Notes: generated from the sequence alone by a model not told the origin. 21,464 nt of DNA from Jimgerdemannia flammicorona (GCA_003990745.1 RBNI01001651.1:1-21464), one strand, 5' to 3'. Shown: positions 10,306-20,440, counted from the stretch's first letter. Numbers and translations: made by a program.

Positions 10306-11620
10306 TTAAGCAATACATTTTGCCTTAAAGTCTTGAACTAGGTCTTGAGAGTTCTTGAGATTGACCAGTAGTTCCCAGGTAATATCATATTCAAGGTAAC
10401 CCATCTACTTGACTAGGTATTCAGGATAGCAGTAGCAGATTTGTTTGTCAAGAATTTTCTCAGCTTTATACTTGATATGGTCTTCAATAATTACAGAGAC
10501 AGAGGGCTTAGGAATTTAACCAAGGTAGGGCAGTGACTGGTTCCAGATCTTGAGATGTGACATATAAAAGACTGGGTGTACTCTTATGGTTTCAGATAGC
10601 TTGAGGTGGTAGGAGGATGCAGAGATTTGTTCAGTAATCTCAAAAGGTCCAATATACTTGGGTTAGAACTTATTCAAAGAATAGTTAACTTGAGATTGTA
10701 TCTTGAGGTTCTCAGTAGACAGTAGGACTTAGTCTCTAATAGTATAAGCAACATCACAGTATTTCTTATTAGCATACTTGGCTTGATACTGTTGAGCCTT
10801 CTGAAGATTCACAGTAGCAACCTTGAGTAGTTTGTCCATTTTGTCAGTAAGGTTCTTAGCAGTTGAGACTTGTATTTGACTGCTTTTCTTGAAAGGAAAT
10901 AGACTTACAGAGGTCTTGGGATCTTGACTGTAGAGTAACCAGAAAGGGGAAAGACCAGTAGATGATTGGATAGTATTGTTGTATGCAAACTCTATATAAG
11001 TCAGATAGTGGTCTCAATCATCTTATAAGAAATATAGTTTCTAAGCACTTATTCTAGGGTTCTATTCATGTGTTTGATTTGTCCATTAGTTTGTGGGTGA
11101 AAGACAGTAGATATAGCCAATTGGATTCCCAGAGTCTTAAAGAGAGTTTGCCAGAAGTGACTGGTGAACTTAGAGTCATAATTACTAATAATTACTCATA
11201 ATAGGCTATAGTGACAGAAGATGGACTTGAAGAAAATTCTTGCAATCTTAGGTGTGGTAGCATTGGTAGTAGTTGGTTCAGCAATCATAGTCTTTGTCAG
11301 GCAGTCAATGAATACAATGATAGCATTAGTACCAGATTGAGTTCATAATAGTTAAGTTACAAAGTCCATGGTAACTTACTCAAATTTCTTAGTAGGAATT
11401 GGCAGTGGTTGTAGCAAACCGGCTAGTGCTTGGTTAGTAGACTTATTGTACTAACATAGATCATAGCTGGCAATATAGTTCTTGATTTCCTTGACCATAC
11501 TTGGCCAATAGTAGTGGCATTGAATGTTCTTGACAGTCTTCTCAATTCCCAGATGACTGGCAAGAGGGGAGTTATAGTATTCTTATAAAACCTTATAGTG
11601 TAGGTTTATATTTTCAAGTA
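10306..11620 (-). pseudogene. Integrase and C-terminal chromodomain of the LTR element
   Basis: Integrase core: the first catalytic Asp is in MDFVT (GAC 11366-11364) and the second in NYDSKF (GAC 11177-11175). The third acidic residue lies in the GQIKHMN segment, where Lys (AAA 11075-11073) stands in place of Glu, so catalysis is lost. Upstream is the zinc-binding arm with SHLGIEK and CHYYW. Downstream are FAYNNT, then PKYIGPFEI and HPVFYMSHLK, the module that precedes chromodomains. The chromodomain (about 10480-10320) reads EYLVK*MGYLEYD then ITWELLVNLKNS, with the expected Trp turned to TAG. Chromodomains direct integration to histone-marked chromatin. The frame ends with TAA at 10308-10306. 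Two indels put part of the integrase in another frame. Confidence 0.88.
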
Positions 11621-13039
11621 AATAGACTTGATATTGATGATAGATCAGGTTATTCTCAATAGTATATATATCCTTGAGCTTGTTCATGAAAACTCTAGTA
11701 GCAACTGTATCTTCTTTATAAGCTTGCCTGATTTGGTCTAGAAATTCTAATGCCAAGGTGACTTACATGATTGTGGCAAGGTCTGGGCATCTTGATAAGA
11801 TATCTGACTATAAGTGTCTTGCTAGGCTTATAGATAATCATTGGATTGAAGGTTTGAAGCTTGAGGCTCCACTTGGCTTGTAGACATAATAGAGTAGATT
11901 GGATGTTAATGTACTTGAGGGATTGATGATCAGTAATGACATCAAACTCAATACCTTCTAGATAGCATCACCAGTAGTCTAGTACATATATTATTACCAG
12001 TAGTTTCTTTTTATAAGTGGCTAGCTTTTGTTCAGCTAGGGTCAACTTGCAGGACTCAAAAGTAATAGGATGATATCCTTTGTCATCATCTTGTAACAGA
12101 ACTGCTCCAATGGCAAAATTCAACACATCAGTGATGACTATGAATTTTAGACCTTAATCTACATTATATAGGACTAGAGCATAGATCAGACAGTTCTTGA
12201 GTTCTTGAAAGACTTGTTGACAGAAGAGGTCCCAGGTGTAGAGTACATAGTGGTCTAAGTGTGGGACCTTCCTCATGAGGTTGGTCAGTGGCTCAGTAAT
12301 GGTAGAGAAGTTTCTGACAAAGTGGCAGTAATGGCCAACTAGACCAAGAAAGGATTGGAGTTCTGTGAGGTTTGACAGAATGGGCCATTCTTCAATTGCT
12401 TCTATCTTATATGGGTCTACTTGAATTTCTTGTATAGAGACAATGTGGCCAAGGTATTTGACTTGTTCTTTGAAGAATTGGCACTTCTTGAGCTTAGTGT
12501 AAAGCTTGTATTTTCACAGGATCTCCAGGACTATTCAAATGTATTTGAGGTATTCTTTTTTAGTTGTACTAAAGATCAGCATATCATCAAGATATACCAA
12601 CAGGAAAATAAATAGTTAGTCCTTAAATATCTTATTCATCAGAGTCTGGAATATGGCAGATATATTAGTGAGACCAAATGCTAAGACTAGAAATTTGTAA
12701 AGTCTAAAGAGGGTTATGAATACAGTCTTGGGAATATCTTCTGGCTTGATTCAGATCTGGTGGTATTCTGACATGAGGTCTAACTTGGTGAAGTACTTGG
12801 TATTCTTGAGAGTATCAAAGATTTGATCAATCAAGGATAGTAGATAGCAGTTCTTGACAGTGAGTTTGTTGAGTACACAATAGTCTATGCACATTCGCAG
12901 AGTACTATCCTTCTTCTTGATAAATAGAACTGGTGAGCCATAAGGAGATTTGCTTGGCTAGATGGCTCCTTATGTAAGTAGTTCTTCTAGTTCCTTCTTA
13001 ACTGCTTCAATTTCAAGTGGCAACATGCAGTATATATAT

Positions 13040-13054
13040 TTCTTAGGTGGTATA
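13040..13054. repeat. 15-bp target duplication of the LINE, left copy
   Basis: TTCTTAGGTGGTATA is repeated exactly at 14903-14917, flanking the insertion. It is a variable-length duplication typical of target-primed reverse transcription. Confidence 0.88.
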
Positions 13055-14902
13055 ATTTTTTTTTTATAGTCACTTGGACTCCTTTATTATCCAAATATTC
13101 AATATAACAATGATCCCATTCTATAACTCCTATAAACATAAAGTATAAAAAAGGGCCCATCAGTCTATATCTTCTCTCTACTACACCCCTCTGTCTTAGC
13201 ACCAGGTGCTCATGACTCCTCTGTACAATGTCCTATACCTTCCTCATAGCCCCTAACTGGTGTCTCTTCCTCTGATACTACTACTCTTGCACTACTTCCA
13301 GAAGCAACCATCTCTACCACTTCACCAATTCACCAATTCCCATCTAGGGATTTTCCTCAAACACCCATTACCAGTGTACCACTATTAGAACCCAGATGCC
13401 AAGAACATGGCCCAGGTCCCCCCACATATCCCCAGTCTCACCCACCAATCACCACTTGACCACCTGACTAGTGGGGCCCCCTGATTGCTCACCCTCATAA
13501 CACTAATAACCTTTCAATGTCTGCCAATAATCTTCAACCCCTGGACACACTGCCAGAATATGCTCTGGTATCTGTATTACATCTTTATCTATCTCACAAC
13601 ACCATTCATATTTCCTTATACCATCTACCTTCATCCATTCTATCTGGTACCCCAATATGACATTCCTCCTCAAGAATCTCCACCACACTACCCAAAACTT
13701 TGGTAGTACTACCTTGAGCAGAGAGGCCCCCCAACTCCATATCTGACCCTACTCTCAATCTTCACTGAACCCAGCCTTCTGCCAACCAACTGACCACCTC
13801 TCCAGTAGCCCTGTCCTAATCCATTCCATCACTCAAGATAGCAAGTATTCTGCCAGCTAGTGGCCATCAATACAAAGGTCTCCTAGTTGCCACCATTTCT
13901 GCTCCAGATCCTCTCCTTCATCTGGCTCAGAACCTGTAAGCCTCATTATCAGCCAGGCCTCTACAATGCCCCACCAGAACCCCTTGTACTGCAATATGCT
14001 AGCCCTTTCCACCTGAAGCAAATCTCATATATTCTTCCTCACCTCATCATAGGGACAGAACCTGACCTTCCAATTGTTCATAGTCAGTCTGTCTCAACTA
14101 TCCACACCTAATTCTATCAATCTACAACCCCACTAGCCCTGAAGTACCTTCAACTGCCTCCTAAAGTCCACTAATTCCAGACCACTATCTAATGTCCATA
14201 TTACCACTGTCTCCCAACTAATCTATAGCCACTTCTCTTGCTACAGCCATCCTTCCACTATCTTCTTCAGCCACCACACTACTCATCCAGAGAAGTCCAG
14301 ATGGTATCCCAGATACCACAACTTAGGTAACCAGTAGATATTCAAAACTACCACCCTTCTGACCAAAGAGAAACCCCTCCCTGACCAGTCTGTCAAAGCC
14401 CCCTCCTACTTCTGAATCATACTATACTACTACTCCTTCAGTAGCACCATTCTATATATAGAAAACCAGATACTCAAATATTGAACAGCCTCTCCAGTAC
14501 CAACTATTCATCTAAAATGCCCATTCTCTCTATGTCCAGCCCCAAGCTCTATAGTCTCACACTTGCCCCAATTCAGCTTTACACCTGCTAGCCTCTCATA
14601 TTGTCCAACCCCTTTCTGCAGGCTTTTGATATCTACTACACAGCCTAACCCAACCACCATGTCATCAGCAAAGACCCCCAACTTCCAGACCACATTTCCC
14701 ATCTACAGCTCAGTCAGCTGCCCCTTCAGCCAAGTCAGTAAAGGTTCCAAGAATAAAATATAGAGCAGGGGTGAAAGAGGATCTCTCTATGGTACACCTC
14801 TCCCCAAGGCAAACTCTGGGCCACACCACCCATTCATCAGTACTGCTGCTCAGCAGCCCCACACTAGGCCCATTAATTTCTAAGCCTCTACTACACTGAA
14901 CC
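13055..14902 (-). mobile_element. 5'-truncated LINE (non-LTR retrotransposon) nested in the LTR element
   Basis: 1848 bp on the minus strand. Its 3' end at the left ends ..AATAAAGGAGTCC..CTAT plus a short A run (T run on + at 13056-13065). AATAAA is a possible polyadenylation signal. It is flanked by a 15-bp target duplication. Only the C-terminal part of the reverse transcriptase ORF remains, so the copy arrived truncated. Base composition differs from the surrounding LTR element (C-rich on the + strand), which marks its borders. Confidence 0.88.
13503..14820 (-). pseudogene. LINE reverse transcriptase fragment with C-terminal zinc-binding region
   Basis: One minus-strand frame carries, in order, GRGVP*RDPLSP (near 14800-14770, the finger/palm motif with stop), LEPLLTWLKG, FADD (14672-14661, the catalytic motif in LINE form), YERLAGVKLNWGKCE, and at 13601-13547 a Cys pair with PEHILAVCPG, which matches the zinc-binding domain after many fungal LINE RTs. 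Several stops lie in the frame; no endonuclease or ORF1 is present. It is dead. The family is probably one of the fungal Tad/I-like LINEs, an inference from motif style. Confidence 0.82.
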
Positions 14903-14917
14903 TTCTTAGGTGGTATA
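14903..14917. repeat. 15-bp target duplication of the LINE, right copy
   Basis: Exact copy of 13040-13054. Removing 13055-14917 restores the uninterrupted RT coding frame of the LTR element. Confidence 0.88.
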
Positions 14918-15315
14918 GCTCCTGAGGTCAGTTCAATTTCATGATCAACTTCTCATATAGGTGGTAGATCAGGTAGCTTGTCTGGAAAGACATTCTTGAA
15001 TTCTTCTAGTAGTAGTTTGATGCTTTTACTGACTGATAGTCTTTTGTCTTATTTCTTGAGACAGATCATTATAATAAAGGTATACATTGTCTTCTTGAGT
15101 ACTTTCTTGTACTGTATGACTGACAGTGTTGCAATCTGGGTCTTACTTGTAGTCTTGTCTGTCTTGATCATAATATTGGCTCCATCTTGAAGTAAGGTGA
15201 CTTCATTCTTATACTAATTAATATCTGGATTGTATTTCATAAGCCAGAGTTTTCCTAAGATCAGGTTATGATCTCCTAGTGGTGCAACCTCGAAGTCTAC
15301 TCATTTCCAATATTT

Positions 15316-15530
15316 CTAGATCTTGATGGGCAGTTTGGTGGCAATTGACTTGATGGAGTGTAGAATACTATCTGTAGTGACTATACTATTATTCTTAGGT
15401 GCAGACTTGGTAAGGATCTTGAGGCTTTCAATGAGGTTCTGATTGATGAAGTTTCCTGCAGCTCTGCTGTCTATGAGTACTTGAACTTCTTTTCCTTTGA
15501 CTAGGCCTTTGAAAATGAGCATAGCTTGAG
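15316..15530 (-). pseudogene. Aspartic protease of the LTR element
   Basis: The frame reads MLIFKGLVKGKEVQVLIDSR followed by AAGNFINQNLI. This is the retropepsin active-site loop; the expected D-S/T-G is D-S-R here (Asp at 15471-15469, Arg codon AGA at 15465-15463), as a G-to-A change of a Gly codon would give. It lies in the same frame as Gag/dUTPase upstream. This protease would cut the polyprotein; this copy cannot. Confidence 0.85.
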
Positions 15531-15558
15531 CTTGATTTTCACTAAGACTTACTGCTTG

Positions 15559-15930
15559 ATCAGTGCTACCAAAACCCTTTTGATCTCATTTGATTTCAGA
15601 GAGTTCTTGGACTTCTATAATCTTGAGTTGACTGGCTTTTTCTAGAATCATTTGTGTGACTCAGTCTTCTTCTTTAACTATATAGTCTTGATCTTTCTGG
15701 TTGACAAGTAAGACTTGAACTTATCCTTGAAAGTCTGGGTCAATAATACCAGTACCTACATCTAAATGATATTTAACACTAAGTCCTGATCATGGTACAA
15801 TTTTAGCATAATATCCTTCAGGACATTGAACTGCAATTCCAGTAGGTACCAGAGTGCAGCCCTTGGCTGGAATAGTGACTTATTTGACTGAGTGTAGGTT
15901 AAGACCAATGGCTCCTTCTATTTGATATTG
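15559..15930 (-). pseudogene. dUTPase domain of the LTR element, between Gag and protease
   Basis: All five motifs of the trimeric dUTPase family occur in order in one frame: EGAIGLNLHS (15918-15889, motif 1, Asn where Asp is expected), KIVP*SGLSVK (motif 2, TGA at 15792-15790 where Arg is expected), HLDVGTGIIDPDFQG (15768-15724, motif 3, catalytic Asp kept), EED*VTQMILE (motif 4, TGA at 15663-15661) and *DQKGFGSTD (15588-15559, motif 5). Between them PTGIAVQCPEG and VLLVNQKDQDYIVKEED are also typical. dUTPase hydrolyses dUTP to keep uracil out of newly made DNA. It follows the Gag zinc knuckle in the same frame and precedes the protease. Stops make it inactive. Confidence 0.9.
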
Positions 15931-16947
15931 GGAGACCTGGGCCTTTGGATGAAGCTTCTTGATCTTGAGCTTGGATTGACTGATAGTAGGGTTGACAGAT
16001 ATGTCCTTGGACAACATAGTGACTGGTCTTGAGGGTTCACTATTCTTCTTAGGACATTTAGTTGCAATGTGTCCTATTTGGTGATAGAAGAAATAGGCTC
16101 CAGATTTCTTCAGATGGTCCTTTTCTTCAGGGGTGAGCTTGGTGTTCTTTTTGTTCATAGTGTCTAAGTCCATTAGTACTGGGCTAACTGTCCTTAGTTG
16201 GTTTCTGTGGCAGTTCTTGAAGTAGTTCTTCTTGTAGTATTCTGGTTTGAAGCAGTTGCTAAAGGTGATGACATCAAACCTATTGGTGATTCTCATGGCT
16301 TCATTAAGGTTCTTGGGCTCTTCTAGCTCAACCTTGACTTATGTATTTCCCTTCAGACCTTGGATATAGTGGTCTATCTTTTCATCCTCAGATATTGCTA
16401 GTAGCTTGAGTAGGATTGATAGGAATTGTGCATTGTAGCTTTATACAAACTTGAGTTACTTGATGTTCACTAGCTTGTCCCTAGCTAGCTTGGTGGCATT
16501 AGCAGACTTGAACTACTTGTGAAGGGCTCTCTTGAAAGCTTCCCAATCTCTGATTCATGCATATGAGTGTACAGATATAACTATGATATGATTGTGCCAC
16601 CAGATGGCTATATTTCCTTGGAGGAGTATGGTGGAAAATTAGACTTGCATATTATCTTCCATTCTTGTGAGCTCAAAGTATTGGTCCAACTGGAAGATCC
16701 ATGCATCTGTAGATAGTCCTCCTCAATGGCTGTCAAAGGTATCTGGCTTAAGTGGCTTGAAACTGACTGATGCTATGGCAGGATGTGATGTACCCATAAT
16801 TTGTGTTTTCTGCTATTCTAGTTGTGCTTGAAGTTCTTGAATTTGGTGGGCCATAGTATTGATCATATCCTCTATGCTGAGTTGCTGTCCTCTTGCTTCT
16901 TCTGTAGCAGAGGGGTCTGGCTAGTAGACTGACTCTTTGCAGCTCAT
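15931..16947 (-). pseudogene. Gag of the LTR element with mutated zinc knuckle
   Basis: The first ATG (16947-16945) opens MSCKES. A coiled-coil-like stretch IEDMINTMAHQIQELQAQLE follows, then a retrotransposon Gag core (about 16720-16310) with DWEAFKRALHK, LVNIK, SYNAQFLSILL, DEKIDHYIQGLKG and EPKNLNEAM. The zinc knuckle at 16095-16054 reads YFFYHQIGHIATKC: the first two Cys of the CX2CX4HX4C pattern are both Tyr (TAT for TGT). Several in-frame stops. Structural nucleic-acid-binding protein of the virus-like particle; dead here. Confidence 0.88.
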
Positions 16948-17019
16948 TTCAGATTCATGTGACTATTTGTAACTAGTTTCCAAATTTGTATAAGGTTTCT
17001 TAATAAGGTAAGGTATAAT

Positions 17020-17035
17020 GATACCACTGCTACCA
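17020..17035 (-). other. Primer-binding site of the LTR element
   Basis: Two bases inside the 5' LTR the minus strand reads TGGTAGCAGTGGTATC. TGGTAGC complements a tRNA 3' end GCTACCA, as in initiator tRNA-Met, a common primer for fungal LTR elements. The tRNA assignment is inferred from seven bases. Confidence 0.65.
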
Positions 17036-17037
17036 AG

Positions 17038-17487
17038 TATAACAGTTCTAGTTTCTTTAAGAGGAAGTAGCTAAATCTGGAAGTTCTAGTTGGCCTAATG
17101 TAGCTCAAAGAGATACTTAAAAGTTCAAGTATTCTTGAAGAATTTCTGAGAGAAAGTATTCTGAGCTTTATTCAGATAGAGAACAAGAATATTTATATAT
17201 AATCTGAAAGAAAGATCTGGAAGGATCTTAAAAAGAAAGAGAAATATATACCAAGAAATAGGTTCTCAGTAAAGCTAACTAATACATACTATTCTACAAT
17301 GTTCCGAAAGGTTCCATGACTAGCTAAGACAAAATACTTGGTGCCAAGGAAAGACAAGAATGTTCTAGTGGTGTCTAGGTGCTGAGAGAAGGTTTCTAAG
17401 TAAGTAAAAGATGGCAGAATATAGTAGAATGTTTAAGAAATGATGCAAAAATATGCTAAGACTAAATATGACTGTGAAATTGTTATA
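17038..17487 (-). repeat. 5' LTR (right copy), 450 bp
   Basis: On the + strand it starts TATAACAG and ends ATTGTTATA: the terminal TG and CA seen in the left LTR have become TA and TA, both transitions. It aligns with 9532-9995 over its whole length. It would contain the element's promoter; a promoter sequence is not identifiable after decay. Confidence 0.92.
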
Positions 17488-17492
17488 AATTT
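17488..17492. repeat. Target-site duplication, right copy (AATTT)
   Basis: Matches 9527-9531 exactly. Confidence 0.85.
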
Positions 17493-18400
17493 AATTTTTT
17501 ATTTTTTATTTTTTTTTTTGAACTTTATTTTTATAGTCAAATTTAGTTATATTATAGAATAAGTAATATATCTATTATAATGATCAATTTAAATTTAGAA
17601 GTATAATTATAATTATAGTATCTAAAATCTAATTTTCAATATAGTATAGTATTATAGTTAGTAGTTACTCAATCTCACAATTATATAATTTATATAATTA
17701 TACAAAAAGTACAACTATATAAAATAACTTATAAGAAAAGAAGTCCTAACTTAGTTATTATATAGTTAGCAAACTTATATAAATATCTCTAGTATCTAGG
17801 ATAAATAAATCTTAGATTAAAATAGTTTAAAAGTAAAACAGTAAAGAGAACTAGTAAGTCTGCAGATAGATATACTTTGAACTCACCTACTCTTATATCT
17901 GAGGACTCTGAGAAGTCAAAGAAGATCAAGTATTCAAGATAAATAAATCTGCTATACTTTTGCTATTATATATCTATTATATTATAACTTAGTATTTATT
18001 AACTAGTAATTCAAGATAAATTTCTTACTTTTAAGCTGAATAATGAATAATTACTACTATCTGAATATATATTCAAAATAGATAAGAGATCACTAATATT
18101 CTATAAATATACTTCTAATAAGTCAATCATCTTTCTTGATAATTACAAGCAATATACTATTGTATAAACTCTAATACTAATGTAATAAGTAACTTTTATG
18201 CTATTTAATCTCTGAGAATCTATAAGAGCTATATTTACAGCTATAAATTATACTGAAAATAATAATACTGCATATTGATAGTACAGAAGATCTGGTTGTG
18301 AAATACCTACTATATATAGATAAAATTAAATAGGAACTTAATACAACCTATTAAGAAATAAATAAAAATTCAAATATCTTCTATATCTGAATCTGCTACT
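17493..18400. repeat. AT-rich decayed repeat right of the LTR element
   Basis: Strongly AT-rich with stops in every frame and almost no CG. It probably continues the repeat interrupted at 9531 by the LTR element. No domain can be read; a weak Gag-like frame begins to appear on the + strand towards 18400. Confidence 0.5.
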
Positions 18401-18970
18401 AGATAATATTAGCTAATTATACTGATATTATCAGAGATCAAGTAGCCAAAGTAACTTTTATGAAAAAAATTCATCCAGAGATAGCTTTAGTAATCTGATT
18501 ATCACTAATAGTCTCAGATTTATCACAGAAGATAACTTATGCTTAGCAATATTGAATAGTCAGATACTTTTAAGATCATACAATAGAGAGAGTTACTGGA
18601 GTCAGAGTTGAAGTACTCAAGATGACTAGTATAATTTTCACAACTATAGTCAATTGAAATATACCTCAACTAAAAGCCATAGAGTAGCAGAAGAATAGTA
18701 ATTCTATAGAGAAACTTGCTAAGAAGTTTATTGAAATAACAGTATACTTAAGAGATATAGTAAAGAAAATTAGAGAAAGAGATTGTCATTCAGTTCAGAA
18801 GTTTACTGCTATTATAGACAAGAAGTGAGAAATCTGCTATACTTGTAGAGAAAAAGGCCACTACTCTTATGAATATATGAGCAAGACTAAGTATAAGGTC
18901 CAGTCAAGCAATACTACTAGAAATTATGAACAGACTAACACTATCACCTTGAGGAGATTGGAGATTTAGA
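18401..18970 (+). pseudogene. Gag-like remnant with zinc knuckle, + strand
   Basis: With stops, one + frame reads NSNSIEKLAKKFIEITVYL, VKKIRERD and then CYTCREKGHYSYEY near 18838-18880. This matches CX2CX4HX4C except that the last Cys is Tyr (TAT). A helical region followed by a CCHC knuckle is typical of retroelement Gag or LINE ORF1. Which element class it belongs to cannot be decided. Confidence 0.6.
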
Positions 18971-20404
18971 GGAAGATCTAAGAAGAACTCAGTAAAATGG
19001 TCTGCAGAAGGATAGATAGAAGTAGCTATAGAAATAAAACCATAGCTAAAGAAATAGATTAAGATATGGAACTTAAATAAGTAGTTGAAGATATTATTTG
19101 AGGCAATACTGGTGATGAGCTTATAAAGATCTGAGGTGAAGGATGAGATAGAAGGTGAGAACTAATAGTAGAATATGAGAGCCCTAATTATAGGAGATTA
19201 TAGGATAGATGAGTACTATCTAGAGGAGACAATGGAGTAGCTATAGACTGAATCACTTGAGAGATGGCCAGTTGAGTAACTAAAGACCAGCTTTGGTAAG
19301 AAGTAGGACTAGAGTGAGATATGAGCCTAGGCTGATGATTTGCAGCAGATAGTTCCACCTTAGCTATAGGTAATATAGTAGTGATTTCTATATATAAATG
19401 TTATATTGGGCTACTATACTGAGTGGATGTATAAGAAAGACTACTGAGAATATAAATAGTATAAGGAGATGAGCAGAGTAGAGATATAGATGCCAGAATA
19501 TATCTTGGTAGAATATTAGGGGCTTGAAGAATTTTAGAGTATCCTAGAGAGCTACTGGTGAAAGAATAGCTGATAGGCAGATAAGACAGCAGCAGTAATC
19601 CTGCAGCATCAGTTGGTTGGTAAAAAAGGAAATATCTGGGGGGATCTGAGATATATTATTGACTTATGGATTATTATGGCCTATTACTAGTAATGGGTGT
19701 TTGAGAAAATATAGTAGATAGAGCTAGAGAACTTAATAGAGAGGTAGTGATAGATAGTATGGTAACATATCTTGAGGAGAAATGTTATGTTGAACTTTAG
19801 GTCTAGATACTTAGTAGAAGGTGGGGTCTTTGAGTATGAGGAATATTTCAATATTGGATAGAATAAGAGAGTAGTTCAAACTTCAGAACATTGGTTAGAG
19901 GAGTGTGAGATACTTGGTAACTTCTGAGAGGCAGTTGGGGGTTACTTTGAGGTATGATATCAGATTAGTGAGAGTGAGAAGAGGTGAGATGACCTGAGAG
20001 AGAGACTAGTAGAGAGTATTGGTAATGAGTAGCTTATAGATGAGTGAATATTAGTAATATAGATAGAGTTGGCTAAATACTAGTAGTGTATATTTAAGGA
20101 TAGACAGTAGATATTATTGAGAGAGAGAGTAGTGAGATAGAAGAGATTGATGGTAGACATTCTGTCCAATTGGTAGAAGGGATGAGACCTCCAGGGAGGT
20201 TATTATTGATGACTGATAGAAGAGATATAAAAGAGGAGTGGTAGATAGGTTATAGTAGTCAGTAACTTGGTAATATTTTAAAGAAAGAGAGAAGAAGAGA
20301 GAGTGAGTATTAGAATAGAGTAGAGTAGAGTAGAGTGGTGACTACTAGTGTAATATGAGAACTATATATATATTATAGATTAATTAATAAAGGAGTCTAT
20401 TACT

Positions 20405-20440
<36 letters not shown>
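18971..20440 (+). mobile_element. 3' part of a decayed retroelement ending in poly-A
   Basis: Purine-rich, stop-laden, CG-poor sequence without a readable pol domain. It ends with AATAAA at 20386-20391 and, 14 bases later, 35 consecutive A (20406-20440), the mark of a reverse-transcribed polyadenylated RNA in + orientation. AATAAAGGAGTC at its 3' end is also found at the 3' end of the LINE at 13055, so it is probably a related LINE or a non-autonomous partner. No target duplication or 5' border could be set. A GTAGA microsatellite lies near 20310-20335. Confidence 0.55.

Larger units (their letters stand above)
11806..15000 (-). pseudogene. Reverse transcriptase and RNase H of the LTR element, split by a LINE
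   Basis: The N-terminal part, FKNVFPDKLPDLPP, starts at 15000. The frame is interrupted by the LINE (13055-14902 plus one 15-bp repeat) and continues from 13039: SPYGSPVLFIKKKD, then [19 protein letters not shown] and the catalytic YLDD (12594-12583), which is intact. Then come YLGHIV and the RT connection, and RNase H from about 12140 with VITDVLNFAIGAVLLQDDD and VITDHQSLKYIN. A TGA at 11970-11968 follows LDYW. Because the insertion is 1863 bases, a multiple of three, the two halves are still in the same frame. Non-functional because of many stops. Confidence 0.92.
9532..17487 (-). mobile_element. Ty3/gypsy chromodomain retrotransposon with dUTPase, decayed
   Basis: Full-length LTR element read on the minus strand: LTRs 17038-17487 (5') and 9532-9995 (3'), AATTT target duplication, primer-binding site next to the 5' LTR and polypurine tract next to the 3' LTR. 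Without the nested LINE the element is about 6.1 kb. Domain order is Gag, dUTPase, protease, RT, RNase H, integrase, chromodomain, all in one reading frame apart from two small indels near 11806 and 11025 that cancel out. Stops fit CGA to TGA, CAA/CAG to TAA/TAG or TGG to TAG/TGA changes, so the copy is dead. Confidence 0.93.

Noticed and set aside
14563..14763. + strand ORFs in the C-rich LINE segment
   Set aside because: The minus frame carries the FADD and zinc-binding motifs. The + ORFs are shadows of it.
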